A stretch of 44,751 bases of DNA from an uncultured Eubacterium sp. (GTDB lineage: Bacteria; Bacillota; Clostridia; Lachnospirales; Lachnospiraceae), in NCBI RefSeq assembly GCF_934295145.1, contig NZ_CAKRAS010000024.1:1-44751 (forward strand). Direction: 5' to 3'. Positions 23,657 through 31,593 of this stretch are shown piece after piece (positions within the stretch are counted from its first letter, which is position 1; each line of letters starts with the position of its first letter). A program made the translations under genes and the position numbers. Under the pieces are notes generated by a model that saw only the letters and a list, made by a program, of their open reading frames with translations, ran no database searches and had not been told where the DNA came from.

Positions 23657-24559
23657 ATGATTGAAATAAGGCAGTTACAATATTTTCTGGCAGTTGCAGA
23701 ACAATTAAATTTCAGTAAAGCGGCAAAAATGCTTTATGTTACGCAACCGCTGTTGAGCCAGCAGATTGCAGAATTGGAAAAGCAGTTAAATGTACAGTTG
23801 TTTTCGCGTTCCAGGCGAAGCGTCAGTCTGACACCGGCAGGAAATGCCCTCATGGAAGAAGCACAGATTATTGTTCAGAGAGTGAATAATCTGGGAGCTT
23901 ATATTCAGCGGGTGTCAGGTGAGAATGAGCTGGAAACGACACTGCAATTGGGATTTGAACAATTATTTGAACGTACAAGGCTGACACAGGGAATTCTGCA
24001 GTTCAATAAGAATAGTAAAAATATCCATTGTAGTATGAAATGTTATTCTTATGGAAAACTTGTGCAGGGACTCTATGATGGTACGTTGGATATTGCATTT
24101 TCCATATTGCCAAACCGGGCACTGGATGAGGAACTTACGATTCGCCATTTGTGGTTTGACAGGCTTGTCATTGTTTTGCCGAAAAAAATGTATGAAAATC
24201 TGACACTGTCTGATTTTCGGATGGTTGCAGAGAAATTACCGCTGTTTCTGATTTCGGCAGATCCACGAGGAATGAATAATGTCATAGAACTATGTCGAGA
24301 CATTCAGATTTCACCACAGTTTCAATTGTTTCATGATGTACATGAGGTGTTGATGAATGTGGAAGGTGGAGGTGGCTTTTCCATGTTGCCAGAATCATTG
24401 ATTGATACCTATAACAGTCCGTACCTGACAACGATTTCTCTGGAAACATTTCAAAACAGTAATTTGGAATTGGTTGCGTGTTATCGAAATACGAATAAAA
24501 ATTCGATGGTTGAATCTTTTTTGGATCATTTATCTCAGGACGAAAGGAAGCATAGCTGA
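23657..24559 (+). CDS. LysR-family regulator (island regulator 2)
   Basis: This 300-aa LysR regulator has the N-terminal HTH MIEIRQLQYFLAVAEQLNFSKAAKMLYVTQPLLSQQIAELEKQL. The effector domain includes LQLGFEQLFERTRL and a C-terminal MLPESLIDTYNSPYL. A GAAGGGG site 9 bp upstream marks the ATG at 23657; an earlier in-frame start at 23594 has none. It is divergent from the other LysR gene, and the two proteins are clearly different in sequence. It converges on ptb with a shared hairpin. Confidence 0.9.
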   Translation: MIEIRQLQYFLAVAEQLNFSKAAKMLYVTQPLLSQQIAELEKQLNVQLFSRSRRSVSLTPAGNALMEEAQIIVQRVNNLGAYIQRVSGENELETTLQLGFEQLFERTRLTQGILQFNKNSKNIHCSMKCYSYGKLVQGLYDGTLDIAFSILPNRALDEELTIRHLWFDRLVIVLPKKMYENLTLSDFRMVAEKLPLFLISADPRGMNNVIELCRDIQISPQFQLFHDVHEVLMNVEGGGGFSMLPESLIDTYNSPYLTTISLETFQNSNLELVACYRNTNKNSMVESFLDHLSQDERKHS

Positions 24560-24591
24560 AACATGCAGCACATAGCAGTGCTGCATGTTTC
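24558..24591. terminator. Convergent hairpin between LysR 2 and ptb
   Basis: A perfect 14-bp stem (GAAACATGCAGCAC/GTGCTGCATGTTTC) with a 6-nt loop begins within the LysR stop codon. T tails are short on both sides, so termination strength is uncertain. Confidence 0.6.
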
Positions 24592-24617
24592 CAAGAAGGG
24601 TTAGGTTAAGGTATATT

Positions 24618-25547
24618 TCAATGTTGTCCGGAAGCAACCAGAGCTGCCAGGGCAATCGACAGGAATTTTTCTTCAGCAGAAGATCCACGCGATGTCAGTA
24701 CGATCGGGATTCGTGCTCCGGCAACAATTCCCGCAAGAGTTGCCTTCCCATTGATTAATAGTGCTTTTCCAAGGATATTACCGGCATGGATATTTGGCTG
24801 CAGTATAACATCAAAATCACCGCAATATTCACAGGAAAAGAGTTTTTCTTTTGCAATCGTTGGGCTCATGGCAATGTCATAGGAGATTGGTCCAACGACA
24901 ATATCTGTTCCAAAGAGTCCTTTCCGGGATTCTTCCTCTAATGTATGCGCATCCAGTGTTTCCGGCATTTTTGCATCCACCGTTTCTTTGCAGCAGAGAA
25001 CGGCTGCTTTGGCACAGGAATAACCAAGTGCATGCAGAGTATCGAAAGCATTCGTAAGGATATCTCGTTTTGTCTGCAGATCTGGATAGGTGCACATTCC
25101 ACCGTCTGTATTGATCAGCAGTTTCGGATAGTCCGGAAGTGAGTTAAATGCCAGATGACTCATTGTCCGACCGGTACGGAGGTTATTTCCTTTTTTTACT
25201 ACCGGACGTAAAAAATCAGAGGTTTCAATCAATCCTTTCATTAAAAAATCAGCATCTTCCCGTTTGATCAGTTCCACAGCAGTATCCGCCATTATTTTGG
25301 GCTCATCTGGTGTAGATTCGATATCGTAATCGGATGGATTTTCGCCCAGAGAGCGTAAAATAGATATGATCTTTTCGCCTGGTCCGACAAGAATTGCATT
25401 GGCCGCATTTTCTTTTCGAGCTCTTGCGATGCATTCCAGAACCATCTTATCTGCGGCAGCAGCAACAGCAACAGTTGGCTTTGCAGGTAGTTGTCGGAGT
25501 TGTTCTAACATATGATTGTAATTATGTAACACAAATGTCTGTTCCAA
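24618..25547 (-). CDS. ptb: Phosphate butyryltransferase-like acyltransferase
   Basis: This 309-aa PTA/PTB-family enzyme converts acyl-CoA plus phosphate to acyl phosphate plus CoA. Landmarks are FLMKGLIETSDFLRPV (about residues 101-116), GRTMSHLAF (about 126-134), LLINTDGGMCTYPDL (about 143-157), GPISYDIAMSP (about 220-230) and LQPNIHAGNILGKAL (about 250-264). The start is a TTG at 25547-25545, with AAGGAGG 10 bp upstream. It follows the M24 gene by 13 bp in one operon. Its natural partner is the butyrate kinase at 30.1 kb on the other strand. Together they recover ATP from an acyl-CoA, which need not be butyryl-CoA. Confidence 0.92.
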   Translation of the reverse strand: MEQTFVLHNYNHMLEQLRQLPAKPTVAVAAAADKMVLECIARARKENAANAILVGPGEKIISILRSLGENPSDYDIESTPDEPKIMADTAVELIKREDADFLMKGLIETSDFLRPVVKKGNNLRTGRTMSHLAFNSLPDYPKLLINTDGGMCTYPDLQTKRDILTNAFDTLHALGYSCAKAAVLCCKETVDAKMPETLDAHTLEEESRKGLFGTDIVVGPISYDIAMSPTIAKEKLFSCEYCGDFDVILQPNIHAGNILGKALLINGKATLAGIVAGARIPIVLTSRGSSAEEKFLSIALAALVASGQH

Positions 25548-25560
25548 ATATCGTTCCTCC

Positions 25561-26805
25561 TTAGTATGGACGCCAGCATTCCATTAATTCTTTTACAGGG
25601 AATTTGGATAATACTTCAAAGCCATCTTTTTTAACGAGAACCATTTCTTCCAGACGGACACCATGGTCGCCACCTTTCTTTCCAGTCCAGGTTTCCAGAC
25701 AGATTACCATATTCTCCTGAAGTTCCGTTGGTTTTACACCTGGAGTGTTGCGGTTGACACAACTGAGGAATGGACGGTCGTGCAGTGTCATGCCGATACC
25801 ATGTCCTGTAGCAAGCGGTGCAACTTCTCCCCAGGTTTTATATCCCCAATATTCAGGTGTGTCCGGCCATTCAGACATAATATCAAAATCGGTAACACCT
25901 GCTTTAATTTTGTTGATCGCGCTGTATAACATATCATGACATTCTGCATATGTTTCCTTTTGTTCAGCAGTAGCTTTTCCGCAACAGAATGTTCGATAGA
26001 TGCAGGTACGATATCCAAGATATGCATCTCCGTCTACGTCCACATAGATCAGATCACCAGGACGGATCATGCGATCACCGAAAGTCAGTCCATATGGATT
26101 GGTGTTTGGACCTGACATACACACAAGGTCTTCCGTGTGGTCGCAGCCTTCTTCATAGAGAGCAGCAATGCCTGCGGCAACAAGATCACATTCTTTTACA
26201 CCCGGGCGAATAGCGTCTGCAACAGCAGCATGAGCTTTTTCCGCGTTGGCACATGCAATTCGCATAATATTTAATTCATCTTCACTCTTGATCATTCTTG
26301 CCCAGTCCATGATTGGTTTTCCGTGAATACATTCAATTCCTTTTCGTCTAAAAGCTTCTGCAAACAGTAACTGCAGGGAAGTACCGTCAAGAGCAAGGGT
26401 TCCATGAGATATGTTATATTCACTCATTAACCCACCAACCCAGTTTACATAATTATTTAAGACCGGATCGTAAGAGTCCACGGCTGTTGGTTTGTAGAAA
26501 CCAAGAAGAGAGTGGATACGTCCTTCCATCCATGGCATACGTGGGATATGGCGGGCTGGAAGATCTGCGATGACAAGGTGTGGCTCGCCATTTACCGGGA
26601 AAAATACACACTGTCCTTCTACTCCACGCATAGGAGTTGTGATATAAAAACCGGTGATATAACGAATATTATCCGGCTCGAATGTGAGAATCGCACTGAC
26701 ACCGGCGCGTTTCATTTCTTCGCGTACCCGTTCTTTTCGATAGTTTCTAAGACGATTAAAATCGATACGTTCTTCATAATCTACTGCAAATTTTCCAAAT
26801 GGCAT
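25561..26805 (-). CDS. M24-family (pita-bread fold) enzyme with altered metal site
   Basis: This 414-aa member of the creatinase/aminopeptidase P/DddP superfamily has its start set at 26805 (MPFGKFAVDYEE), because an upstream Met sits on the AAGGAGG itself. The N-terminal creatinase-like domain covers about residues 20-165 and the catalytic fold about 170-414. Metal-site residues visible are IYVDVDG (Asp pair, about 255), ATGHGIGMTLHD (His, about 337), CLETW (Glu, about 376) and VRLEEM (Glu, about 389). The second Asp of M24 peptidases, in GYxSDxTRTF, is replaced by Cys in GYRTCIYRTF. In this superfamily such changes mark non-peptidase hydrolases or lyases. It probably acts on the island's pathway intermediate (inference). 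Confidence 0.85.
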   Translation of the reverse strand: MPFGKFAVDYEERIDFNRLRNYRKERVREEMKRAGVSAILTFEPDNIRYITGFYITTPMRGVEGQCVFFPVNGEPHLVIADLPARHIPRMPWMEGRIHSLLGFYKPTAVDSYDPVLNNYVNWVGGLMSEYNISHGTLALDGTSLQLLFAEAFRRKGIECIHGKPIMDWARMIKSEDELNIMRIACANAEKAHAAVADAIRPGVKECDLVAAGIAALYEEGCDHTEDLVCMSGPNTNPYGLTFGDRMIRPGDLIYVDVDGDAYLGYRTCIYRTFCCGKATAEQKETYAECHDMLYSAINKIKAGVTDFDIMSEWPDTPEYWGYKTWGEVAPLATGHGIGMTLHDRPFLSCVNRNTPGVKPTELQENMVICLETWTGKKGGDHGVRLEEMVLVKKDGFEVLSKFPVKELMECWRPY

Positions 26806-26861
26806 AAAATACATCCTCCTTAAATTAAAAATCCGTGGTGACATTTGTTTGTCATGCCTAA

Positions 26862-27019
26862 ATTATAAAAGGGATTTTTCAGAAAGTGAAATTACTCCTT
26901 TCTATAGTTGATATAAATTAAACTAATAATAAAAAGAAAAATATTCATTGATATAATTCTGAGTAATAAGTGATATTCGAAACAGTAATTTCACAAGTGA
27001 AGATGGCACAAATTATAAT
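26862..27019. promoter_or_regulatory. Divergent promoter pair with mirrored operator boxes
   Basis: The minus-strand promoter has TATAAT at 26867-26862 and AGTAATTTCAC at 26896-26886 (18-bp gap). The plus-strand promoter has TATAAT at 27014-27019 and the same 11-mer at 26984-26994 (19-bp gap). A palindrome TTCACAAGTGAA (26990-27001) overlaps the plus -35 region. This pair drives M24-ptb leftward and the SDR gene rightward. Confidence 0.7.
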
Positions 27020-27065
27020 AAAGGCGGTATAAGTCATACAGATTTTTTGAAAGGAGAAGAACGTA

Positions 27066-27854
27066 ATGTCTGAATTATCATTATTTGATTTGACAGGAAA
27101 AAAAGCAGTTGTTGTGGGAGGTGCCGGTGGTATCGGTCAGGCAATTGCAGAAGGATTGGCAGAAGCAGGAGCTGCTGTAATGATCTCTTCCAGAAAAGAA
27201 GGTGCTTTACAGCGTGCCCAGAAAGAAATTAAGGAAAAAACAGGGCTTGATATTTTGTATAAAGCAGGTGATGCATCCGTAGAAAGTGATGTTATGGAAC
27301 TTTTGACAGCGGCAGTGGCAGAGATGGGAACGGTAGATATCCTTGTTAATTCCCAGGGATTTAATAAAAAATTCCCGGCAACAGAATTCCCGGAAGATGT
27401 ATTTACACAGATGTATGAAGCAAATGTAAAATCTCTGATGCTTACATGTAAGCATTTCGGAAAGTATATGAAGGAACACGATATTCATGGAAAAATTATT
27501 AATGTAGGATCTGTTCGTGGAATCCGGGCGGTAGGAAACGGCGGATTGGGTAATATGGGATATTGTACTACAAAAGGTGCGGTAGAGATGTTGACAAAAG
27601 GTTTTGCCAGTGAGCTGCGACCAAATATCCAGGTGAATGCAATTGGCCCGACACTTACTTATACGCCGATGATGGTTGGTATTTTACCGGATGATGAAGA
27701 AAAACGAAACGGTATGGCAGCAGCAATGCCTGGAATGAGAATCGGATATCCGGAAGACTGCAAAGGTCCGGCTGTTTTTCTGGCATCGAAAGCATCTGAT
27801 TTTGTTACCGGATCAACGATTTATCCGGATGGAGGCTTAACAGCAATCGGATAA
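27066..27854 (+). CDS. Short-chain dehydrogenase/reductase
   Basis: This 262-aa classical SDR is an NAD(P)H-dependent keto/hydroxy oxidoreductase. The nucleotide loop is GGAGGIG (about residues 18-24), NSQG stands for NNAG (about 93-96), and the catalytic Ser is in INVGSVRGIR with Tyr-x3-Lys in MGYCTTKGA (about 160-170). VNAIGPTLTYTPM and a C-terminal TGSTIYPDGGL are normal for the family. AAAGGAGAAG lies 7-8 bp before the ATG. A strong terminator follows, separating it from the thiolase operon. Similar SDRs include ketoacyl reductases, gluconate-5-dehydrogenase-like enzymes and polyphenol (phloroglucinol-type) reductases. The substrate is not determined. Confidence 0.9.
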   Translation: MSELSLFDLTGKKAVVVGGAGGIGQAIAEGLAEAGAAVMISSRKEGALQRAQKEIKEKTGLDILYKAGDASVESDVMELLTAAVAEMGTVDILVNSQGFNKKFPATEFPEDVFTQMYEANVKSLMLTCKHFGKYMKEHDIHGKIINVGSVRGIRAVGNGGLGNMGYCTTKGAVEMLTKGFASELRPNIQVNAIGPTLTYTPMMVGILPDDEEKRNGMAAAMPGMRIGYPEDCKGPAVFLASKASDFVTGSTIYPDGGLTAIG

Positions 27855-27864
27855 CAGAGTGACG

Positions 27865-27900
27865 AAAAGGGAGATCCGGAAATGTCAGATCTCCTTTTTT
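27865..27900 (+). terminator. Terminator or attenuator between the SDR and thiolase genes
   Basis: A 12-bp stem (AAAAGGGAGATC/GATCTCCTTTTT, one G-U) has an 11-nt loop and a T run. No clear promoter is visible in the 50 bp before the thiolase gene, so partial read-through may set expression of the downstream genes. Confidence 0.85.
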
Positions 27901-27950
27901 GTATAGCAGGAATTATATGTAGAAAAGAGTGAATATGAGGTGAAGAAAAA

Positions 27951-29117
27951 ATGAAGCAGAGAGAAGCAGTCATTGTTGCATATGGGCGCTCAGCATGTTG
28001 CAGGGCAAGAAAAGGATCTTTTGCAGATATGCATCCGATTGAGTATGCAGCACAGGTACTGAAAGGTGTATTGGATCAGGTGCCACAACTAGACAGAACA
28101 GAAATTGGAGATGTGATCACCGGATGTGCAATGCCCGTGCATGAGTTAAATATGAATACCAGCCGTCTGATCGTAAACCGGGCAGGATTGCCGGATACGG
28201 TTCCGGCACAGACCATTAATCGTTTTTGTTCTTCTGGTCTTCAGGCAATTTCAACTGCGGCGAATGCGATTTTAGCCGGACAGTACGATTGTGCAGTAGC
28301 AGGTGGTGTGGAATGTATGAGCAAATGTTTTCTTCCATATCCGGATGAGTATAAAAATGCATGGATTCAGGAAAATTATGAGGGCGGCTACATGAGTATG
28401 GGAGAAACTGCGGAGCGTGTGGCAGACCATTATCAGATTTCCAGAGTGGAAATGGAAAAAATGGCATTAGATTCTCATAAAAAGGCAGCAGAAGCCAGAA
28501 AAAATGGAAAGCTGAAACCATCCATTATACCGATAGTGAAAGAGAATGGGGATCTGATTCAGGAAGATGAAGGAATTCTTGCAGATGAAAATGGCATTTT
28601 AAAAACAAGTCTGGAGAAAATGGCAGGGATGAAGCCATGTTTCCGTGAAAATGGAAAAGTAACAGCTGCAACTTCCTCACAGACAACCGATGCGGCAGCT
28701 TATGTTGTGATAATGGAAAGAAGCAAGGCAGAAGCATTAGGAATAGTGCCAATTGCAAAATATGTTGGTTTTGCGGTAGCAGGATGTGATCCGACAGAGA
28801 TGGGACTGGGACCGATTTATGCGATTCCAAAAGTAATGAAACAGACAGGTTTGGATATTTCAGAGATGGATGTGATCGAATTAAATGAAGCTTTTGCAGC
28901 ACAGGCACTAGCTTGTATCAGGGAATTACACCTGGATGAGACAAAAGTGAACCCATATGGAGGTGCTATGTCGCTTGGGCATCCAATGGGGGCAACGGGT
29001 GCGATTCTTACAGGAAAAGCATTGGATTATCTGAAAGAGACAAATGGAAAATATGCATTGATTTCCATGTGCATTGGCGGTGGAATGGGAGCGGCCGGTA
29101 TTTTCGAACGGATTTGA
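27951..29117 (+). CDS. Thiolase family protein (acetyl-CoA acyltransferase)
   Basis: This 388-aa thiolase cleaves 3-ketoacyl-CoA with CoA to acetyl-CoA plus a shortened acyl-CoA, or runs in reverse. The catalytic set is intact: nucleophile Cys in NRFCSSGLQAIST (about residue 88), His in GGAMSLGHPMGATGA (about 343) and the second Cys in SMCIGGGMGAAG (about 373). The N-terminus (MKQREAVIVAYGRSACCRARKG) resembles the FadA/degradative side rather than PhaA-type enzymes. A GAGGTGAAG ribosome binding site precedes the ATG. The dehydrogenase follows 14 bp later, so the two are one operon. Confidence 0.93.
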   Translation: MKQREAVIVAYGRSACCRARKGSFADMHPIEYAAQVLKGVLDQVPQLDRTEIGDVITGCAMPVHELNMNTSRLIVNRAGLPDTVPAQTINRFCSSGLQAISTAANAILAGQYDCAVAGGVECMSKCFLPYPDEYKNAWIQENYEGGYMSMGETAERVADHYQISRVEMEKMALDSHKKAAEARKNGKLKPSIIPIVKENGDLIQEDEGILADENGILKTSLEKMAGMKPCFRENGKVTAATSSQTTDAAAYVVIMERSKAEALGIVPIAKYVGFAVAGCDPTEMGLGPIYAIPKVMKQTGLDISEMDVIELNEAFAAQALACIRELHLDETKVNPYGGAMSLGHPMGATGAILTGKALDYLKETNGKYALISMCIGGGMGAAGIFERI

Positions 29118-29131
29118 GGGGAGGAAGCTAA

Positions 29132-30037
29132 ATGGAGAAGATAAAAGCGGTTTTTGTGGGAACCGGGATGATCGGAGCCGGATTGGCAGCAAATGCGGCG
29201 TGCCATGATTTTGATGTGACGCTGTATGATGTGGTAGATACAGAGCAGATTTATAAAAATTTTGAAAAAGTACTTTCCCTGCTGGTGGATGCATCTGTTA
29301 TTACGAAAGAGAAAAAAACGGAGATTCTTGAAAACACAACGTATAGTAACCATTTGGAAGAGGCTGTTTCAAATGCAGATTTTATTCAGGAATGTGTACC
29401 GGAGCGACTGGAACTGAAATGTGATATTTATAAAAAAATCCAGACGGTCACTGGAAATGCGGCAATTATTGCAAGTTCTACATCTGCAATTTATCCAAGT
29501 AAATTACAGCAGGGAGCATTGTATCCGGAGTGTATTGTGGTTGGTCATCCATATAATCCGTCCTATTTGCTTCCGCTGGTAGAAGTGTGTGGTGGTGAAC
29601 TTGTGCCGGAACATATTTTAAACAGAGTATGTGAAATTTATACTGCAATGGGAAAAGTGCCGGTCATTTGCAGAAAAGAACGTCCGGGTTTTATTGTCAA
29701 TCAGTTATCCTGGGGAGCAATGGAAGCAGCGCAGACCTGTGTAAAAGAAGGTATTTGCTCTGTAGAAGATGTTGACAAGGCAATCATGTATGGACCTGGA
29801 ATGCGTATGGCAGTAACAGGTCAGCTTTTAACAATCAGTCTTGGAATTGATGGTGGATTTCGTGCAGCAGCACAGAAGTATGGGAAAGAACCGTCCGAGG
29901 ATGATATTTTATATGCCAATGGTGTAGATGCGGAAATTGCAAATCGTCCGGTGGAAAAAGGAAATACGGTAGAGACTGTATGTAAATACAGAGATCAGAT
30001 GCTGGCAGATATTTTGCGGTTACATGGGCTGTTGTAG
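29132..30037 (+). CDS. 3-hydroxyacyl-CoA dehydrogenase family protein, lambda-crystallin/L-carnitine-dehydrogenase-like
   Basis: This 301-aa NAD-dependent dehydrogenase has the Rossmann motif FVGTGMIGAGLAANAA (about residues 8-23), ASSTSAI (about 114-120) and the catalytic-His region GHPYNPSYLLPLVEVCGGE (about 138-156). FIVNQLSWGAMEAA (about 188-201) follows. HPYNPSYLLPLVEVCGGE and MYGPGMRMAV fit the lambda-crystallin/carnitine dehydrogenase side of the family, whose substrates are often free 3-hydroxy acids, better than the CoA-specific side (HFFNP). It sits between thiolase and butyrate kinase, with 14- and 19-bp gaps. The substrate is therefore probably a 3-hydroxy acid intermediate of the island. 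Confidence 0.88.
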   Translation: MEKIKAVFVGTGMIGAGLAANAACHDFDVTLYDVVDTEQIYKNFEKVLSLLVDASVITKEKKTEILENTTYSNHLEEAVSNADFIQECVPERLELKCDIYKKIQTVTGNAAIIASSTSAIYPSKLQQGALYPECIVVGHPYNPSYLLPLVEVCGGELVPEHILNRVCEIYTAMGKVPVICRKERPGFIVNQLSWGAMEAAQTCVKEGICSVEDVDKAIMYGPGMRMAVTGQLLTISLGIDGGFRAAAQKYGKEPSEDDILYANGVDAEIANRPVEKGNTVETVCKYRDQMLADILRLHGLL

Positions 30038-30056
30038 ATTGTGAGGGTAAAGTGAT

Positions 30057-31142
30057 ATGAAAGTATTGACAATTAATCCTGGATCTACTTCTACAAAAAT
30101 TGGTTTGTTTGAAGATGAACATGCACTTTTTGTAGAGAATATCAAACATGACGTTTCTGAACTTTCCAGATACGAAAAGTTATTTGATCAGTTAGAGTAC
30201 CGGGAGAATCTTATACGAAAATTTTTAGAACGAAATGATATTGTTCTGTCAGATATAGATGCATACGTTGGACGCGGTGGTGGACTGATTGCTATGGAAG
30301 GTGGAGTATATGAAATAGATGAAGCAGTTTTGGAAGATTCTGCCCGTGGTGCAAATGGAGTTCAGCATCCGGCATTGCTAGGACCACATCTGGCAAAAAA
30401 AATTGCAGATTTATATCAGAAGCCTGCATTTGTAGTAAATCCACCGGATGTGGATGAATTGCAGGATGTTGCCAGAATGACAGGAATCAAGGACAATTAC
30501 CGTACAATACATCTTCATGCATTGAATCTGAAAGAAACGGCAATGCGTCATTCGAAGCGGATGAATCGTGTATATGAGGACAGCAATTACATTGTCTGCC
30601 ATATTGGTGGCGGTATTTCTGTTTCTGCACATAGAAAGGGAAAAATGATTGATGGAAATGACATCAGTGGCGGAGAGGGGCCTATGTCACCAACCAGATG
30701 TGGTTCCATGTCTGTCTCCGATATATTGGATTACTGTGAAAAAACATCAATTACACAGGCGCGATCGATATGTGTGCAAAATGGAGGCATGGTAAGCTGG
30801 TTTGGAACATCAGACGCATTAGAAATAAGTGACAGAGCTAAAAAAGGAGACAGAGTTGCTGAGTTGTTCTGGAACAGTATGATTTATCAGATTATAAAAT
30901 GTATTGGCTCAATGGCAGCTGCCTTGAAAGGAAATGTTGATGGGATTTTACTGGGCGGCGGAATGGTTTACAATGAAAATTTAGTAAAGCAGATAAAAGA
31001 ATGCTGTGAGTTTATTGCACCTGTTTATGCTTACCCCGGGGAGTTTGAAATGGAAGCAATGGCAGCAGGAGCTGTACGTGTGTTAAGGGGAGTGGAAAAA
31101 ATAAAAAAATATACAGGAAAACCAGTGTGGATTGGAATTTGA
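30057..31142 (+). CDS. buk: Butyrate kinase-like acyl kinase
   Basis: This 361-aa ASKHA-fold kinase converts acyl phosphate plus ADP to the carboxylate plus ATP. Landmarks are TINPGSTSTKIGLF (residues 5-18), NPPDVDELQDVARMTG (about 131-146), CHIGGGISVSAHRKGKMIDG (about 181-200) and LLGGGMVYNE (about 301-310). The length is normal for butyrate kinase. It ends the thiolase operon, before a strong terminator. It pairs functionally with ptb at 24.6-25.5 kb. Confidence 0.93.
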   Translation: MKVLTINPGSTSTKIGLFEDEHALFVENIKHDVSELSRYEKLFDQLEYRENLIRKFLERNDIVLSDIDAYVGRGGGLIAMEGGVYEIDEAVLEDSARGANGVQHPALLGPHLAKKIADLYQKPAFVVNPPDVDELQDVARMTGIKDNYRTIHLHALNLKETAMRHSKRMNRVYEDSNYIVCHIGGGISVSAHRKGKMIDGNDISGGEGPMSPTRCGSMSVSDILDYCEKTSITQARSICVQNGGMVSWFGTSDALEISDRAKKGDRVAELFWNSMIYQIIKCIGSMAAALKGNVDGILLGGGMVYNENLVKQIKECCEFIAPVYAYPGEFEMEAMAAGAVRVLRGVEKIKKYTGKPVWIGI

Positions 31143-31216
31143 AAGAGGGATACTTGGAATAGATCAGCTTACGCGTTAGGCGTTGCAAAAGAGAAAAAGT
31201 AATATATGAAAAGGGT

Positions 31217-31256
31217 AAAAATGCGAGATTTCACAGTTGTGAGATCCCGTATTTTT
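31217..31256 (+). terminator. Terminator after buk
   Basis: A stem of about 18 bp (AAAAATGCGAGATTTCAC against GTGAGATCCCGTATTTTT, one mismatch and two G-U pairs) ends in a T run. Confidence 0.88.
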
Positions 31257-31276
31257 ATTAATAACAATTTTTTTGA

Positions 31277-31295
31277 TGTAACCATTGACGTTACA
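31277..31295. promoter_or_regulatory. Inverted-repeat operator, copy 1
   Basis: TGTAAC-N7-GTTACA, in the wider context GATGTAACC…GTTACAAT. It is identical in layout to copy 2, 49 bp downstream. Confidence 0.6.
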
Positions 31296-31325
31296 ATTTG
31301 GATGTGATAACATGCATATATCGGA

Positions 31326-31344
31326 TGTAACCAAAAAAGTTACA
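31326..31344. promoter_or_regulatory. Inverted-repeat operator, copy 2
   Basis: TGTAAC-N7-GTTACA with the same flanks (GA before, AT after). Paired sites of this form usually bind a dimeric repressor. No regulator gene is adjacent. Confidence 0.6.
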
Positions 31345-31358
31345 ATAAAAACAATCCA

Positions 31359-31436
31359 ATTTTTGAGGTATTTTATCTGGAGAATGCACATGGACTGATT
31401 GCTGATTTTTCTGGAAATGCACCGTATGAGTTTTAA
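31359..31436 (+). pseudogene. Possible gene remnant downstream of the paired operators
   Basis: One frame reads a protein-like tail, NPIFEVFYLENAHGLIADFS then GNAPYEF and a stop. It has no start codon, because a stop lies a few codons before the second operator. The stretch is followed by its own terminator (31518-31556). It looks like the C-terminal end of a deleted gene once controlled by the two operators. The parent family is not recognised. Nothing else is seen in the 451-nt gap 31143-31593 apart from the terminators and operators listed. Confidence 0.35.
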
Positions 31437-31517
31437 TCATTTACATTAATTTGAATGCTGGTAGAGTCTGCAAGGAAGCAGTTATTCATTTATAAAGCAG
31501 ATCAGTTACGATAAGAC

Positions 31518-31556
31518 AAAATGCCCTGTAGATTGTTCTATTCTATAGGGTATTTT
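31518..31556 (+). terminator. Terminator upstream of the flavin/Fe-S protein gene
   Basis: A 15-bp stem (AAAATGCCCTGTAGA/TCTATAGGGTATTTT) has two G-U pairs and a TTTT end. It has no intact gene upstream to serve except the remnant at about 31.4 kb. Confidence 0.8.
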
Positions 31557-31593
31557 AATGATAAAATCAGAGTAAGAGAAAGGAGTCGGAGTT

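Noticed and set aside
31176..31391. 71-aa minus-strand frame across the buk terminator and the operators
   Set aside because: It runs through a terminator hairpin and two inverted repeats, has no ribosome binding site and is of random composition.
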